Assembly: GCA_030770535.1 (NCBI GenBank)
Contig: JASVEC010000073.1
Location: 1 to 64,000, forward strand
Source: Batkoa obscura
Taxonomy: Eukaryota > Entomophthoromycota > Entomophthoromycetes > Entomophthorales > Batkoaceae
Length of the DNA: 64,000 nt
Direction: 5' to 3'
In this document: positions 9,067 to 21,599 of the stretch, in pieces
Numbering within the stretch: position 1 is the stretch's first letter
Layout: each line of letters starts with the position of its first letter
The notes under the pieces: generated by a model
The model's input: only the letters and a program-made list of their open reading frames with translations
Database searches by the model: none
What the model was told of the DNA's origin: nothing
Program-made: the position numbers and the translations under genes

Positions 9067-10329
9067 ATGAGTGATACAAAAGCGTATTATCCAGTACATA
9101 ACGAAAAAGAAGCATTATTATGCGAAGAGGGTAACAATACTGAGCCTTTACCAGAAGAACCCAAAAAAAGAAAGTGCAGTGTATTAAGAGTGTTGACTAA
9201 ACTTATTATTTATTCTTTATTAGTCTTTGGTTTTTATCAATTAGCTTCAACTGTTCAATTCAACTGCCCATTTCAGCACGCAAATAGTGAAATGAAACCC
9301 TATTATCACCCTGGTCATGAACACGGACCGGGTCATGGTCCAGGTCATGGCCATGGACCCAGACCAGTTTGCAATCCTACCATTCCATACAAAATAGAGG
9401 AAACCTTTGAATTCAACGCCAAAGAGCATACCTCCTTTGGAGTTGGCATGATTGGAAGCGTCAAATTCAGTACTGTAAAATTTGCACGTCACGATTCACC
9501 AAACATTAAAATAGAACCTGAAATCTTTATCAGTAATGTTAAAGTAGCCGATGATGTTCATGTAGGTTTCCATATTAATAAAGATTCTTATGATTTCAGT
9601 ATTCGTGGGCCAAGAGTATTCCACAATAATGGGGAATGTATTAAGGCTAATATTTTAATTTATCTTCCTAATGACTTGGATCACCTTGAAAAATTTTGGT
9701 CTCATTTACCAGTCGGCGATATAGAAACTGATTTTAAAGGCAAATTAACTTTACAAAAGTTGGAACTTAAATTGGTTTGTGGTGATATTAAAATCAAAGA
9801 CTTGATTGTTAATCAAATCAACCTTGGTACCGTTTCTGGTAACCTTCATGTTGAAGGTACCACCGGTCAAAGTGTAGCTTTATTTGCCACTCATGGCCAT
9901 GTCACTACCACTAATATTAAAGCTGATCATGTAGTTGGTGCTACTGTTGATGGTAACGTTGATTTAACAGCCAAGAATTCCAATAAAGTACATGCAAAGG
10001 CCGTGAATGGAAACACTAGTATAAAAGTACTTCATGATGAGTCTCATGAAGCTAATCGCCCCCATCATGAAATCAACTATGACTCAGCTACTGTCAATGG
10101 AAACACTTTTATCTCCCTCCCAGCTACTTTCAAAGGAAGATTTGTTATTGAAACTTTTAACGGAAACACTGAGGTCGTTAGTAAAAATAAAGACGTAGTC
10201 CCTCACCTTGACAAGGATAGAAGAAATTTTAAGACTGGTCATCTTGGTGATGAATCCCATCCTCCTCCAACTGCTGGGTCCGCTAGAGCTGCCACCTTCA
10301 ATGGAAATAGTAAAATTGAGTTTGCTTAA
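9067..10329 (+). CDS. Single-pass membrane protein with His/Gly/Pro-rich stalk and beta-solenoid ectodomain
   Basis: This 420-residue intronless protein begins with a cytoplasmic tail rich in Glu and Lys (about 1-41). One hydrophobic segment (about 42-64) makes it a type II membrane protein. A stalk follows (about 79-100) with HGPG repeats that could bind metal ions. The rest is a repetitive beta-strand region with recurring VxGNT/FNGNT turns (DGNVDLTAK, VNGNTSIKV, VNGNTFISL, FNGNTEVVS, FNGNSKIEF). This is the DUF4097-type solenoid often annotated as putative adhesin. The genes at 49584 and 51264 are distant paralogues with the same order of parts. A TATA-like box lies about 90 bp upstream. 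Surface adhesion is a guess from fold type only. Confidence 0.75.
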   Translation: MSDTKAYYPVHNEKEALLCEEGNNTEPLPEEPKKRKCSVLRVLTKLIIYSLLVFGFYQLASTVQFNCPFQHANSEMKPYYHPGHEHGPGHGPGHGHGPRPVCNPTIPYKIEETFEFNAKEHTSFGVGMIGSVKFSTVKFARHDSPNIKIEPEIFISNVKVADDVHVGFHINKDSYDFSIRGPRVFHNNGECIKANILIYLPNDLDHLEKFWSHLPVGDIETDFKGKLTLQKLELKLVCGDIKIKDLIVNQINLGTVSGNLHVEGTTGQSVALFATHGHVTTTNIKADHVVGATVDGNVDLTAKNSNKVHAKAVNGNTSIKVLHDESHEANRPHHEINYDSATVNGNTFISLPATFKGRFVIETFNGNTEVVSKNKDVVPHLDKDRRNFKTGHLGDESHPPPTAGSARAATFNGNSKIEFA

Positions 10330-10522
10330 GTGGGATTAGTATTTATTTTCAATTAAACTGAATAAAGTGTGCTTTTATTTAAATTTAATTTTTCAGTGTT
10401 GTTCATTTTGTTTTTATTTACTTTCCTATCTTTGAATATTTGTTATACTGCCTATTTTTTTACTCAATTATTTCATTTTGTTGAAATTTTATTTTAAATT
10501 TGCTGGAGTGTTCAATTATTAA
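10330..10522. other. 3' flank of the solenoid gene
   Basis: Short AT-rich spacer with AATAAA-like motifs near 10360; no gene. Confidence 0.4.
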
Positions 10523-10605
10523 GATCAGGTGGCCGAGTTGGTCTAAGGCGCCGTGTTAAGGCCGCGGTCTCTTCGGAGGCGTGGGTTCGAATCCCATCCT
10601 GATCA
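10523..10605 (+). tRNA. tRNA-Leu (anticodon AAG)
   Basis: The acceptor stem pairs GATCAGG with CCTGATC, with discriminator A. The D-arm has GGCCGAGTTGGTCTAAGGC. The anticodon stem pairs CCGTG with CGCGG around the loop TTAAGGC, giving anticodon AAG (reads CUU). A long variable arm (TCTC-TTCG-GAGG) is typical of class II tRNAs, and the T-arm is GTGGG-TTCGAAT-CCCAT. There is no intron. A short TTTT run about 15 bp downstream could end Pol III transcription. Confidence 0.95.
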
Positions 10606-10805
10606 TATATCACACAGCTTATTTTGATAAGTGATTTATTTTATTCACTTTTACTGCTAAATATTCACGATCGATTCTGAATTTTCTTATGCCAAATGCT
10701 AATGACTAAAATATTACATATACTAAGCTATCGTAATAATTTGATTATCTTTTTACTATTTTATTTAAAATTCAAAATTCAAAAAATTATCTAATTTCAA
10801 CAATC

Positions 10806-12019
10806 ATGAAGCTAAGAAGCCATAGTAAAATAAAGACGGAAATAGAACCAACAATAAAAAAGGAAATCGATATCGATAGTTCAATGACAATTACTTCACC
10901 AGAGGAGAAGCCAAAAAAAGTTAAAAAGGGTAAATTAAATAAAATTAATAAGAATTATTAATATTAATCAAAATAAATATATACTAGCTGCAACCAAGAA
11001 GGTATTAATAACTAGTGGTCCATTTCTAAGTCATAAGCCCCCAAGTAACTGGGAATCAACTTTTCTAAAAATTAGAAAATATAGAGAAACTCATTCGGCA
11101 CCTGTTGACTCTATGGGTTGTGAACGTGGGGATGATGAAAAATTAACAGGAAAAGTAAGTCTTGTCATCAAATGCTATTTTTATGTATTCATATAATTTA
11201 CATAACTTAGGAATTTCGATTTCACGTGTTAATATCTTTAATCTTATCCTCACAAACGCGAGATGAGGACACTTATTTAGCTATGAAAAAACTGAGGCAA
11301 GCATGCGGAAAACCACTTACTCCTCAATTATTAGTAGATATGGATGAAGAAAAATTACATCAATGTATCACTAAAGTGGGGTTTCATAATTTAAAATGGA
11401 AATATATCAAACGAACAGCAAGAATTTGTTTAGAGGAATATGATAATGATATACCAGATAATTTAGAAGAATTATTGAAACTTCCAGGGGTGGGTCCTAA
11501 AATGGCATTCCTAGCATTACAATGTGGTTGGAATTATAATATAGGGATTGGTGTAGATACCCATGTACATAGGATTAGCAATCGATTAGGGTGGGTGAAA
11601 ACAAAAGAACCGGAACAAACTAGAGTAGCGTTGGAAAATGTATTGCCTAAGAAATACTGGAAAGAGATTAACTTTTTATTGGTTGGTTTTGGGCAAACCG
11701 TTTGTATTGGTAAGTTTTTGAGTTATTGTAATAAAAAGTATGGATTAATTCTATTTTAGGGAATAGACCCAGATGCTTTGAATGCCCTGTTGCAGAGGAT
11801 TGTCCCTCGTTTGATAAAACTTCTAAGCTAGGGAAAAGGGGTAATGTCAGATCGGCTATGCGACCAAAATTAGAGACAGGGGAGCCTGAGATCAAAATTG
11901 AGTTAGAAGAAAAAGAAGACAGTTTGAGCTTTGAAAGGTTAAATAACAAGGCTACAAAAGTAAAAAAGGAAGAGTCACCAGAGACTGAAACTGCTTCAAA
12001 ATATTTTAAAAAGGAGTGA
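10806..12019 (+). CDS. NTH1: Endonuclease III homologue (bifunctional DNA glycosylase/AP lyase)
   Basis: This base-excision repair enzyme removes oxidised pyrimidines and nicks the abasic site. Four exons (10806-10929, 10988-11154, 11211-11709, 11760-12019) give 349 residues; the introns are 58, 56 and 50 nt with GT-AG ends. The N-terminal 45 residues are Lys/Glu-rich, probably for nuclear or mitochondrial targeting. Next come APVDSMGC, typical of eukaryotic Nth1, and the helix-hairpin-helix LPGVGPK with catalytic Lys194. VDTHVHR follows with catalytic Asp213. The [4Fe-4S] cluster set C262-x6-C269-x2-C272-x5-C278 is complete only after intron 3 is removed, which confirms the splice. The Glu/Lys-rich tail of about 60 residues is unremarkable. 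Confidence 0.93.
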
Positions 12020-13887
12020 TTTTGGAAATGGAGTTGATCAATATATTGCAAACAAGGCTTTATACTAAATTGTTGAAATAAGTGTTACATTTTAGATTAA
12101 TTTTTAGTGCTATTTACTATTAAGCATGGACTTAGAAGTGAAACTAAAACTTCGATTTTTACTATTAAAGACAATGGATCAGTTGATTATTTAATTGTGA
12201 TAAGAATAAATTATTGATTTATTTATAATTGTATACATTGCTTATATTCCTTTGACTTATTTGAAATTATTTAATATAGCAAGTAATCAATAATTATCTA
12301 TCAGCCTGCTAATGTTTTGATACTTAATATTTTAAAGGATTTGTTCAGCAAGAAAGCTAGTGATATACAGCAAAATATAGTTGAAATAAATAACTTTGTT
12401 CGTTTTACAAAAATTACTTAAATCTATACTAAAAAACCATTGTGTTATGTTTTTATTTGCTTTTGACATGTAAAGGATATTGATATTAATATTAAAACAA
12501 CTAAAAGTGATATTACAATTAATAAACGTAGGATTGACAGTAGGTAACGCTGTCACCTAAGTGGATTGTAATTTACTTTATTTAGTAATATTACAAAGGC
12601 GTGAATTAAAAAATAAAGGCCAAAACACCCAAAGAAATGTAGTCTGCGTTATCTATATAGTTGGTTTATATATTATCCAATATATGACTATCGCCTTTAA
12701 GTGCAGTAGAATAAAAGTAATCAATAAAATCCTGAATTCTTCGTTTTAAATAAGGAAAATAATTTTTAATTTCTAATTATAGGAATAAACAAGTTTAAAT
12801 TCTTTAATTTTTTTATAAAAAAATCAAGATTTGAAAATTGTGATATTTTGACTATAAACAATATTTAAAAAACTTATTTGTTTAGTTTAGATTGACAGCG
12901 AAAACTAGTAAACATCTCGTAATCATGTTTTATAATATAATGCCAAAGGCAAGAATCTTTTTAGCCTAAAAGAGCTAAACCTCAGAAAATACATTATTTC
13001 GACTTTATAACTCAAGTGTTTAATAACTTGATAACAACAATAAAAAACTATGATCAAAAAGTAGGAAAACAAGAAAAGCAAGGTTATTATCATCATTCAG
13101 AAACTAAAAACCAGATGATATGATGTAAAAGAAAAAGCAAAAAAATTAACTTGCTTTTGCGATTAAGAGGGCTTCGGTTAATCTGAGAATTTAGTGTTAT
13201 TTATAAGGGGGAAGGGTTTTTATATTTTTATAATTAAGCATGAATTAAAAGAAAAAAACAGAGAAGTAGGAATTGTTTTTATATTTGTTAAAAATAATAA
13301 AATGATTGGTGATGACTCAATAATAACAGAAATCTATAAATAACACCATAATCAAATGTTTGTTTGTTGTCTTGATTCTATTATATTCTTATATATTATA
13401 CTACCAGCCTAATGAAAAACCTATTAAATAAATATGTTAAAAAAGTTTCAGAAAATCAATGCGAGTTTGATCTTATAAAAGTCAGTATAATAAAATAAAG
13501 GATTAAAATGAAATACCAAAATCAACAATAATGCAACAATAATATAATAATCTTACCTATCTCTCTCTACTCATTTTAATATTTACATCTACCAAAACCT
13601 AATAACCCCAATAACCTCAATAAAGAATAAAGTAGCCAACCCTAATTATATAATCTTACGCAGTATATTAAACTCCCTGCATTACATTGAAAAACTATAA
13701 GCCACATCATTCAGCTGACGTCTCACGTCTAAATTTCTAGAATAAAATAAAAAAAGACCGAAGACATTAATATTTAAAATACCGAAACTATTAATTTTTA
13801 ATTCATAAAAAAGTATATAAAAAAAAGAAAATTTATAATTAAAAACTTATTTTATTTAAAATAAAAAAATAACTAAATAATAATAAA
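12020..13887. other. Gene-free AT-rich intergenic stretch
   Basis: No MITE, RNA gene or credible ORF was seen in this 1.9 kb. Short ORFs at 12332-12556 (minus) and 12561-12749 (plus) look random. A TATATAAAA box at about 13814 lies 74 bp upstream of the next ATG. Confidence 0.5.
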
Positions 13888-14698
13888 ATGTCTGATCCTA
13901 ATCAACTTTTTCGTTCTATATTTTATCCAATATTAGCTATCTTGATCCTCATATCTATCCTTATACTTCTTCATCGCCTATACATCTATTTCAGAAATCT
14001 CAAGAATGGTCTTTCTTCCTCCCAATCCCCTTCCCCTACCTCACCCTACTACCCTGAATTCATATTAACTGCTAACAATTTCACCAAATTAACTATTGAT
14101 CCTGAAGATAAAATAAATTTCTACTCTTCTTCTAATGTACAAACAGAACTACCAGTTGAGAGGAATGGATTTATTTATTTAGAAATTACTATCCTTGAAC
14201 TATCTCCTACTAGCAACCTTTATTTCGGATTAGCAATGAAGGATGTTTTGAACTCTAATGAGATAGGTAAGTTAAAAAAGTAAAATATTTAACTACATAT
14301 AACTTAATGACAATTACTGACAACTTTTATTACTTTAAGGCAACTCGCCTAATAGTATCAGCTTACATATCAACACTGGTACCATCCACTGCCATCATCA
14401 TCCACTCTTACAGCTTTATCATATTAACCGCCCTCCTCCTACAGTCATTGGTTTATATTATAATAACTATCGATCCCAGCTCTACTACACATTAGATGGT
14501 ATCGCAAGCGAATTGATTAATTTTAAAACCGAAGAAAGTCAATTTTATCCTACTATTTATTCGAATGGAGTTTGCTCTATTCAATTTAATTTTGGGAAAC
14601 AACCCTTTAAGTTTCAATGGGCTAATGATTGCGGTCTGAGGAAGAATAGGGTTAATTTAGAACCTAAAATGCCACCAAATTATACTATAGAAGCTTAA
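13888..14698 (+). CDS. Membrane SPRY protein with PPxY tail, Ssh4/Ear1-like (paralogue 1)
   Basis: It probably acts as an endosome or vacuole adaptor that recruits an Rsp5/Nedd4-type ubiquitin ligase to membrane cargo. Two exons (13888-14266, 14340-14698; 73-nt intron, phase 1) give 245 residues. A strongly hydrophobic segment (about 10-35) is followed by a Ser/Pro-rich linker. The SPRY/B30.2-type domain runs from about 60 to 225, with LYFGLAMK before the intron and the hallmark strand YPTIYSNGVCSIQFNFG after it. The tail carries PPNY at 238-241, a PPxY ligand for WW domains. The intron interrupts the Gly codon just after the FGLA strand, exactly as in the three paralogues at 37, 42 and 44 kb. 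Yeast Ssh4 and Ear1 are roughly twice as long, so orthology is not claimed. Confidence 0.8.
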
Positions 14699-14814
14699 TA
14701 TGATGTTTCTATAGTTATAGTGCTTTTCTTGTTTATAATTTTTGAGACCATTTAATTGTAAATTCAATAAATTTATAGTATTAAAAATCAAATTACTCAA
14801 GTTTGACTTTTACG

Positions 14815-14912
14815 ATAAGAGAATGTATTTTTGTTTAATTTTACTAACAATTTTTCTGCTTAAATAGCGCTCAAAAGATGGAAAAAGTGATGAACCCAAA
14901 AAAACGCCCCTA
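14815..14912 (+). mobile_element. Foldback MITE with weakened ends
   Basis: ACTAACAATTTTTCTGC, AGCGCT and GGAAAAAGTGATGAA are clear. The ends read AAGAGAATGT and ACGCCCCTATA. Confidence 0.8.
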
Positions 14913-15092
14913 TATTTTTATTTATTTTTTAATGCTTTGAAAAAATTTAATTGTTATATATATTTAAAGAACAACTTACTAATATAATAATACAAAAATA
15001 CTTGATAAAAAATGAATGTTAATTTATCAAATTACAAAAATTACTAACTATTAAGATTATTATTATTGATTATTAAAAGATAGATTTTGTTA

Positions 15093-15197
15093 TATGGAAG
15101 TGTTTTTTGACTTCATTATTTTTTCCATTTTTTAAGCGCTATTTAAGCGGAAAAATTGTTGGTAAAATTCTTAGATATAAAAATACATCTCAACATA
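15093..15197 (-). mobile_element. Foldback MITE, nearly complete
   Basis: The left end is TATGGAAGTGT and the right end ACATCTCAACATA. The centre AGCGCT is intact. Confidence 0.85.
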
Positions 15198-15441
15198 CAG
15201 CAGTCTACTTTGAAGGTAATAAGTTATAGCATTCTGAACTATTTTTTTCTCAAGTTTAGTAACATTATCTAGCTGGTTCTTTGTTTACTATATTGTGTTA
15301 ATTTAGAACATCCTATATTAAACATAGACACTCTGTAGCTGTTAGTTAAAATAAAATAAAACAAATAATAATCGAAAATAAGCATTGATATCTAACATAG
15401 CCTTTAACATTTTATTATTCTTTTTGTAAGCTAGATCATCT

Positions 15442-18400
15442 TTATTTTTTCAAAGCAGAAATTGGAAACCTTGGCATGAAATCTTCATCACTATTATCCT
15501 CTTCACTATTTTCGCTTTCTTCATCACTATCCCCTTCCCACTCTTCTTCGTCTGTTGTATCCTCTTGATATTTCATGGCAGCCTTTGAAGCAGATGCTTT
15601 TTTGATTTTATTTCTGGTACGTAATTGATACTTTCTTAAATGAGAAGTATCGTTGGAATAAACATCTTCACAATCTAATAAGGAAGAGCTATCTCGGGAC
15701 AAAAAGGTTTTAAACTAATAATAATAAGTCAAATATGTATTTCTATTATTTAAATAGAATTACTCTTTCACTAGCAATATTTAATGCTATTTCGTCTTCA
15801 ACTGTACCAAAAGAAAATTTAAAACTTGTCCAATCACCCGTTGGGTCAAATCCAGTATATTTAGTCAATGGTTTATCTTTAAATAATTTACTATCTTCTG
15901 TTCTATATGTCATCAATTTACTATATTAAAGTTAAGGTTATTATTTATTATTATTGCCATTATTAACAATTTATAAACTTACGAACTACTAATAGTATAT
16001 AGCATTTGTAGATTAATTTTCAAAATTAATAAACAACTCATTGAGTCAGAAAGTTTAGCTAATAATAAATCGGAAATATTGTCTTCTTCTATTTTACAAA
16101 GTTAATATCAACGTATACTATAATAGCGCTGTTATTTAAACTACCTTTTTTATCTTCGTTATCAATGTAATGAATTACATCAGCACCTGTTGTAGAAATT
16201 ACTTGATTAATTAATGTAATTAAATAAATTGGTTCATCTAATGTTTTATATTCTAAAAACGCTAAATTTTCCAATATGAATTTATGATATTGAACATCCA
16301 CCTAAAAAATAAACAATTATTTATATTACTATTATTACTAAATAGTATTTACTCCATTTAGATTTTGTTTAAAATCATATTCGAAGTTTTTAATAATAGA
16401 ATGAAATAATTCATTTCTACGTTGTTTACTATGACGAATAAATTTATAAAAACCATTTAATAAACCCACTGGAAATTCATTATCTGATTGTCTAAACCCA
16501 AATAGGCTCTCATTTTCCATAACTTTTAAATGATATTGATAAGTAACTTGCACAGCTTCAATATTTTTTGAATAAGCAATAGATTCAAATCGAATAGCTA
16601 TACTTGTATAAATAAAATAAGCCAAATTACTTAAACTTTTATCTTCACTTGTAGTTAGGCCAATTAATACTGGTAAACACATTAATGGATTAACATGACC
16701 CTGTTCAACAATTGGTTTAATTACTTTTAATGCTCTCATTTGTAACGAATGAATTCCACTTAATCCACAATTTAATATATTTTCTAAACAATATTGCATA
16801 ACAGAACATATGATACTTGATTCTCCCATTTGTTCTGTATTACCAATTAAATCTTCTAAACCGATTATCTTTTTATCTTCTGTTTTGTTTAATATATCCG
16901 TTATAGTTGGCGATTCTTGTGCTAAATAATCATAAAGTAAATTTAAAAATTTCAATTTAATATCCTTATTTTTTGATAATAAAATATTTGAAAATAATTC
17001 AAAGGATTCTTCTTTAATAAAATAACTTTGATATTCTAACATAACAAACCCTAAACTTTGAATAGCTGCTAATCGTACCATCATTTTCATATCCTTATTT
17101 GTAAAGAATAATATAAGTTCATAAACTTCATCTAAAAGCTTTTGATTATTAATGAATCTTCTGTTAATATTTTTAGATCCTCTTTTTTTATCAATATTTT
17201 GGCTAACTAAACTACAAATTAATAATAATCGTATTGTATTCTTTTCTGCTGAAAGTATACCATGCTTTTCAAAGTTAACCTTTTCTTTTTTCAGTAGTTC
17301 TATACATGACTGATATAATTTACTAATCTTTAGTTCAATACTACCAATCATTTCTGAAACAACACATAAACATGGAATAGCTTCACATAATACAATAGGG
17401 GATAATTTAGGTAATGAATTTAATAAAGTACCTTCAATGGAGCTTAATAATTTAGGATAATTATAACTAGCATTAGCAATTACTTGATTATATATCTTTA
17501 ATACATAATACATATTCATTTGCTCTGAAGGTTCGTTAAAACAACCTAAATAAGGCTCTAAAGTAGGTATATGATTGATTGGTATTAAAGAACTTTTTGA
17601 TGAGCAAAAAGTATAAATACATTTTAATATACTTGAAATAATATTGACATTAATGTTTTCTGGTAAATTAACTAATTGATTTAATAAACAACTCACAGTT
17701 AATTTGGCCATAATCATGTTACTTCCCCATCGTTTATAAGCTTCATTTTTATTATCTTTTGGTTTATCTAATGATTTGGATATAAAATCAACAATAACTT
17801 GATCTGTTTCTAAAGATACACATGTTACTTTAACAACATCAATTATGATAGATACCCTTTCAATTAATTCTTTTTGCCCTAAAATGGAAATACTTTCAAA
17901 TTTTATTTTAGAATCATTTAAAGTATTTAAATCATAATCAAGTGGTAGTTTATATTTTTTTAATGGCATAAACCAAATATCTTGCAATATTTTAATAGCT
18001 AATTCCCTAACATGAAATTCATCATCATACGTTCTGTTTAATATTTTACAACAAATGTCAATCATTAAATTACGATCTTTAATTGTTGAATATAAATCCC
18101 TTAATAATCGAACTACTCTTTTTCTAACTGCTGTTGCAATATCTAATACTCTTTCACTAACAATTTTATAACATTCAGGTATCGTTTCTGGCTTTAAATT
18201 CATATATCTTCCAATCAAGTCTACTGCTGAATCTCTCACAGAAGCTGATGTATCTTGTATTCTATAAAGTATTGATGATCTTAGTTTTGGTATATTAATT
18301 ATCTCAGGATGATTAGATACTATCTGTGTTATTGCTTTAATTGATTTAGATCGATAGGATAATACATTCATTTCCAAACATAATAATATTCTTGATAATA

Positions 18401-21400
18401 TTGAATTAAAACATTGATATAATGGCTTTCTAAAGGCTATTGCTTCATTTAATATACAAATAATATCTCTATTTTGTGTTTCTAGTTGCTCAGATACTTT
18501 AATTGAATCAATTGTATTTTTAGTACAAGATAAAGCTATGACTTTTGCTAAATAGGAATTGATCATCTCAGTACTTCGTTTATTTAATGATTGCTTTGCC
18601 ACTTCTTTACTATTGCTATCATTTTGAGTAGACTCATGATAAATTTTAAGTAGAGTCATACCAAATTGGCACAAATGAAGTTTCCTTGCTCCCTTTAAGA
18701 ACACAATTATTATAAAATAGTATTAAATACAAAATAAAAATTACTTCATACAAAGAATCTTCTGTTGAAAGTGCTTGTAAATACAATTGTATTTTATCTT
18801 CGCATACTAATAAAGTTTCAATGGAACTAATAGGAAGTGATAATGAAAGCGATTCCGGAAGTTGAGCTAAAGTAGCAATGATTTCTGAATCATGACTTTT
18901 TGAACTTTTTGTACATTCTTCAAGATAATCAGATTCTAAAGATTGAATGTTATGCTTTTTTATTCTTGCTGCTATATGTCCTAGATATTCAATAGCAAAC
19001 CCTTTAAGTTGTTGCTCTGTTGTTGAATCATCAGCAAATCCAACTAAAATTGTAGTCATGACTCTTAATAATATTTCCGCTCCTGGCCATTCTGGTAAAT
19101 TTAATATAGTTAATGAATCTTCAAGTATATTATCTAATATGATTCGATATTCACTATCGTTTTGATTTTTGTTTTTTATAATTCTATTACAATTTACTAT
19201 TAAATAAATATAATAAGGTTAACAAAATAGTTAAATTACCTTGAAAATAAATACTTCAAAGTAAATCCAATAATTTTACTTGCTTCTTCAATATGATATT
19301 TCCAATTTGAATATAGCTAAATGACAACAAATATAACAAAATGTTAATAAAAATTATTGTTATTACTATTATTATTATTATTATTAAATTTACTTTATCA
19401 GTTATTTGACGAAATGCATTTGATTTTGGAGAAAATTGATCGACAGCAAATTCTTGGTAATCTTTAGATTCTAATACCCATTTAGAAATAGAATTCTCAA
19501 ACATATTTTGTATTAATTGAAGTATTAATACTGTAGAAGAATGTAAAAATCTTCCATCAATTAACCTATTTATATTTATGTTTAGTATTGTATCATTGTT
19601 AGATTACAATTATTATATTTTAAATATTTATCATAAACATATTTACCTATGAGTTTTACTTGTTCTTTTATTTAGTGGTAATTTAATTAAAGAAGCTAAT
19701 ATTTCCTCAAGTATCCAAGATCTTTGATCTGGATAATTAGTAAATATCTATATTATTATTAACTTAAATTAGCAAATCTAACAAAAAAAATCAAAACTTA
19801 CAATTTCTAGAGTTCCCTGGAATTGTTTTTTAAACAAACTACCAGAGCCTTTACTAAATATTGTGTATTTTTTACCCCCAGTTAAATCCACAAATAAACT
19901 AGATATACAAATATAACTTAATGTTATTACAATACTTAATCCAATTTCACTATCTTTTATAAATAATTTAAAATCATGAAAAAAATTGGCAACTTGAAAC
20001 GCAACATTAGATAATTGTGATAAATTATATTGCAATGTTCTCATAAATGATTTCGACAAATTTGTGAATTTGGCTGTATTAAACCCTCCTTTGACTACTT
20101 CAATCGATGGAAATAATGTGAAAGTTAATTGATTTCGTATGAAACTTAGAGATGAAGTCATAATGTTTTCACTGTATAAACATCGGTTAATCTCTAACTT
20201 ATTGGCTATGCTTAGTGTTAAATTAGTCGCTAACAAACCATATTTAATTGTTGTGCAAACAGATTGAAATTCTTCTTCCAAATTATCCTCTGTAAAAGTT
20301 ATGTTACAATTTGAATTGATTTCAAACAAAGTCTTAAATTCCGCATATTTGATACAATTATGCAATAAATAAAATATATTCGAAAGCATATCCTTATCTA
20401 TCAAATCAAATCCATCATATTTACTTACTTTACCAAATAATTTTTGTAATTTCATCAAAGGTGAATTAGATATTAAAGTCATATCCAAATCAATATATAA
20501 CAAGTCTTCTTCTGGTAAATATTCTTTATCCCCACTCATTTGACTTTCAAATTCATTAATTTCTAGCATATATTTTTTTAATTCATTCATATTTTCTAAT
20601 TAAATTTTTACAATTGAGCTTCGATGTATTTGAATTAAATTACCCTGTTTGACTTCTTCTTCTGTTTTCACTTTTTGTTCAAATGTACCCGATGTATTTA
20701 ATATATCTACGTTTAAATAAGTAATCGATTAATGCATAATTTAGTATGTAATAATAAGCATTAGTAACATCAAAAATACATTTAATATTTTGAATATATA
20801 TTAATGCATATAATTTAGTAATAATCTATACTTACCATTTTCATTCGAATCATCCTCATTACCCATATCTTTATAATTTATTATTAATTTTAATTGTATA
20901 AAAAATAAAATAAAAATTACTGTCGTTATTGTTTTTTACTCCAAAAGATTGATCAAATTCACTTTCTTCTTCATTTTCAAATGGTTTTAAGTAATCTTCT
21001 ATTATTTTTTCTGGATTTAAATCGTTTGTTTCTATTGTTAACTTATCTAAAATGGATATAAAGATTACGACTTGAAGTATTATATAAACTTCATTGAGCT
21101 TACTTATTGTCAACAGCTGTTTATATCTCATTGTCGAACCTCTTAAAATACCCTCAGCTAAAGGTGGTAAACTAGATTGATAGTTTTGTTTTCTATCTCC
21201 ATCTATATTATCAATAGGTTTGAATTTTCTAATAAATTAATAATACATCAAATAAATTATATAATAATAAATCATCCAACTTACAAATAAGAGACATCTA
21301 CTTTTTCCAAATAATTAGCCATATAATTTAAAAAACCTTGATCTTCTTTTTGTTCATTAAGAAATGATTCATCTACTTCTTCTGTTGAATTACTATCTTC

Positions 21401-21599
21401 TTCTTCTTTTGGATCCAATTGAAACTCAGGTAATAAATTTAAAACTAGTTTATTTTTTATTAATTATAATCTTATCAATAATTGAAAATCAAAATAGCTT
21501 ACTCTCATCTGGATTCTTTGTAGTTCCAAAGGTCCATTGTTGATAATTTAAATTAAGATACTCTTTATCATTAGGTTGTGTTTGATTTTCTTCAGTCAT
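15442..21599 (-). CDS. SCC2: Scc2/Mis4/NIPBL-type cohesin loader
   Basis: With Scc4/Mau2, Scc2 loads the cohesin ring on chromatin and stimulates its ATPase. Sixteen exons (minus strand): 21503-21599, 21285-21444, 21104-21228, 20921-21046, 20836-20868, 20644-20706, 19802-20595, 19647-19747, 19394-19565, 19240-19316, 18745-19183, 16353-18692, 16145-16301, 15983-16088, 15764-15920, 15442-15714. They total 5220 nt, 1739 residues. Family marks include YPDQRSWILEEIL (exon 8) and ARKLHLCQFG at the start of exon 12. YRSKSIKAITQIV, RIQDTSASVRDSAVDLIGRY and AVRKRVVRLLRD follow in the HEAT-repeat hook. Near the end is LLILKINLQMLYTI, then an acidic tail (DDTTDEEEWE-like) before the stop. The acidic N-terminal 250 residues are poorly conserved, so exons 1-6 are less certain. 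Length fits fungal Mis4 (about 1500-1600 residues). Confidence 0.9.

Larger units (their letters stand above)
14699..15441. other. Convergent intergenic stretch with two MITEs
   Basis: It lies between the SPRY gene (plus) and SCC2 (minus). It holds MITEs at 14815-14912 and 15093-15197 and nothing else recognisable. Confidence 0.6.

Noticed and set aside
21061-21104. A 33-nt intron (GTAAGC to TTCAAG) in SCC2 exon 3
   Set aside because: A 57-nt alternative with the same donor and a TTTTAG acceptor keeps phase and matches the usual intron length.
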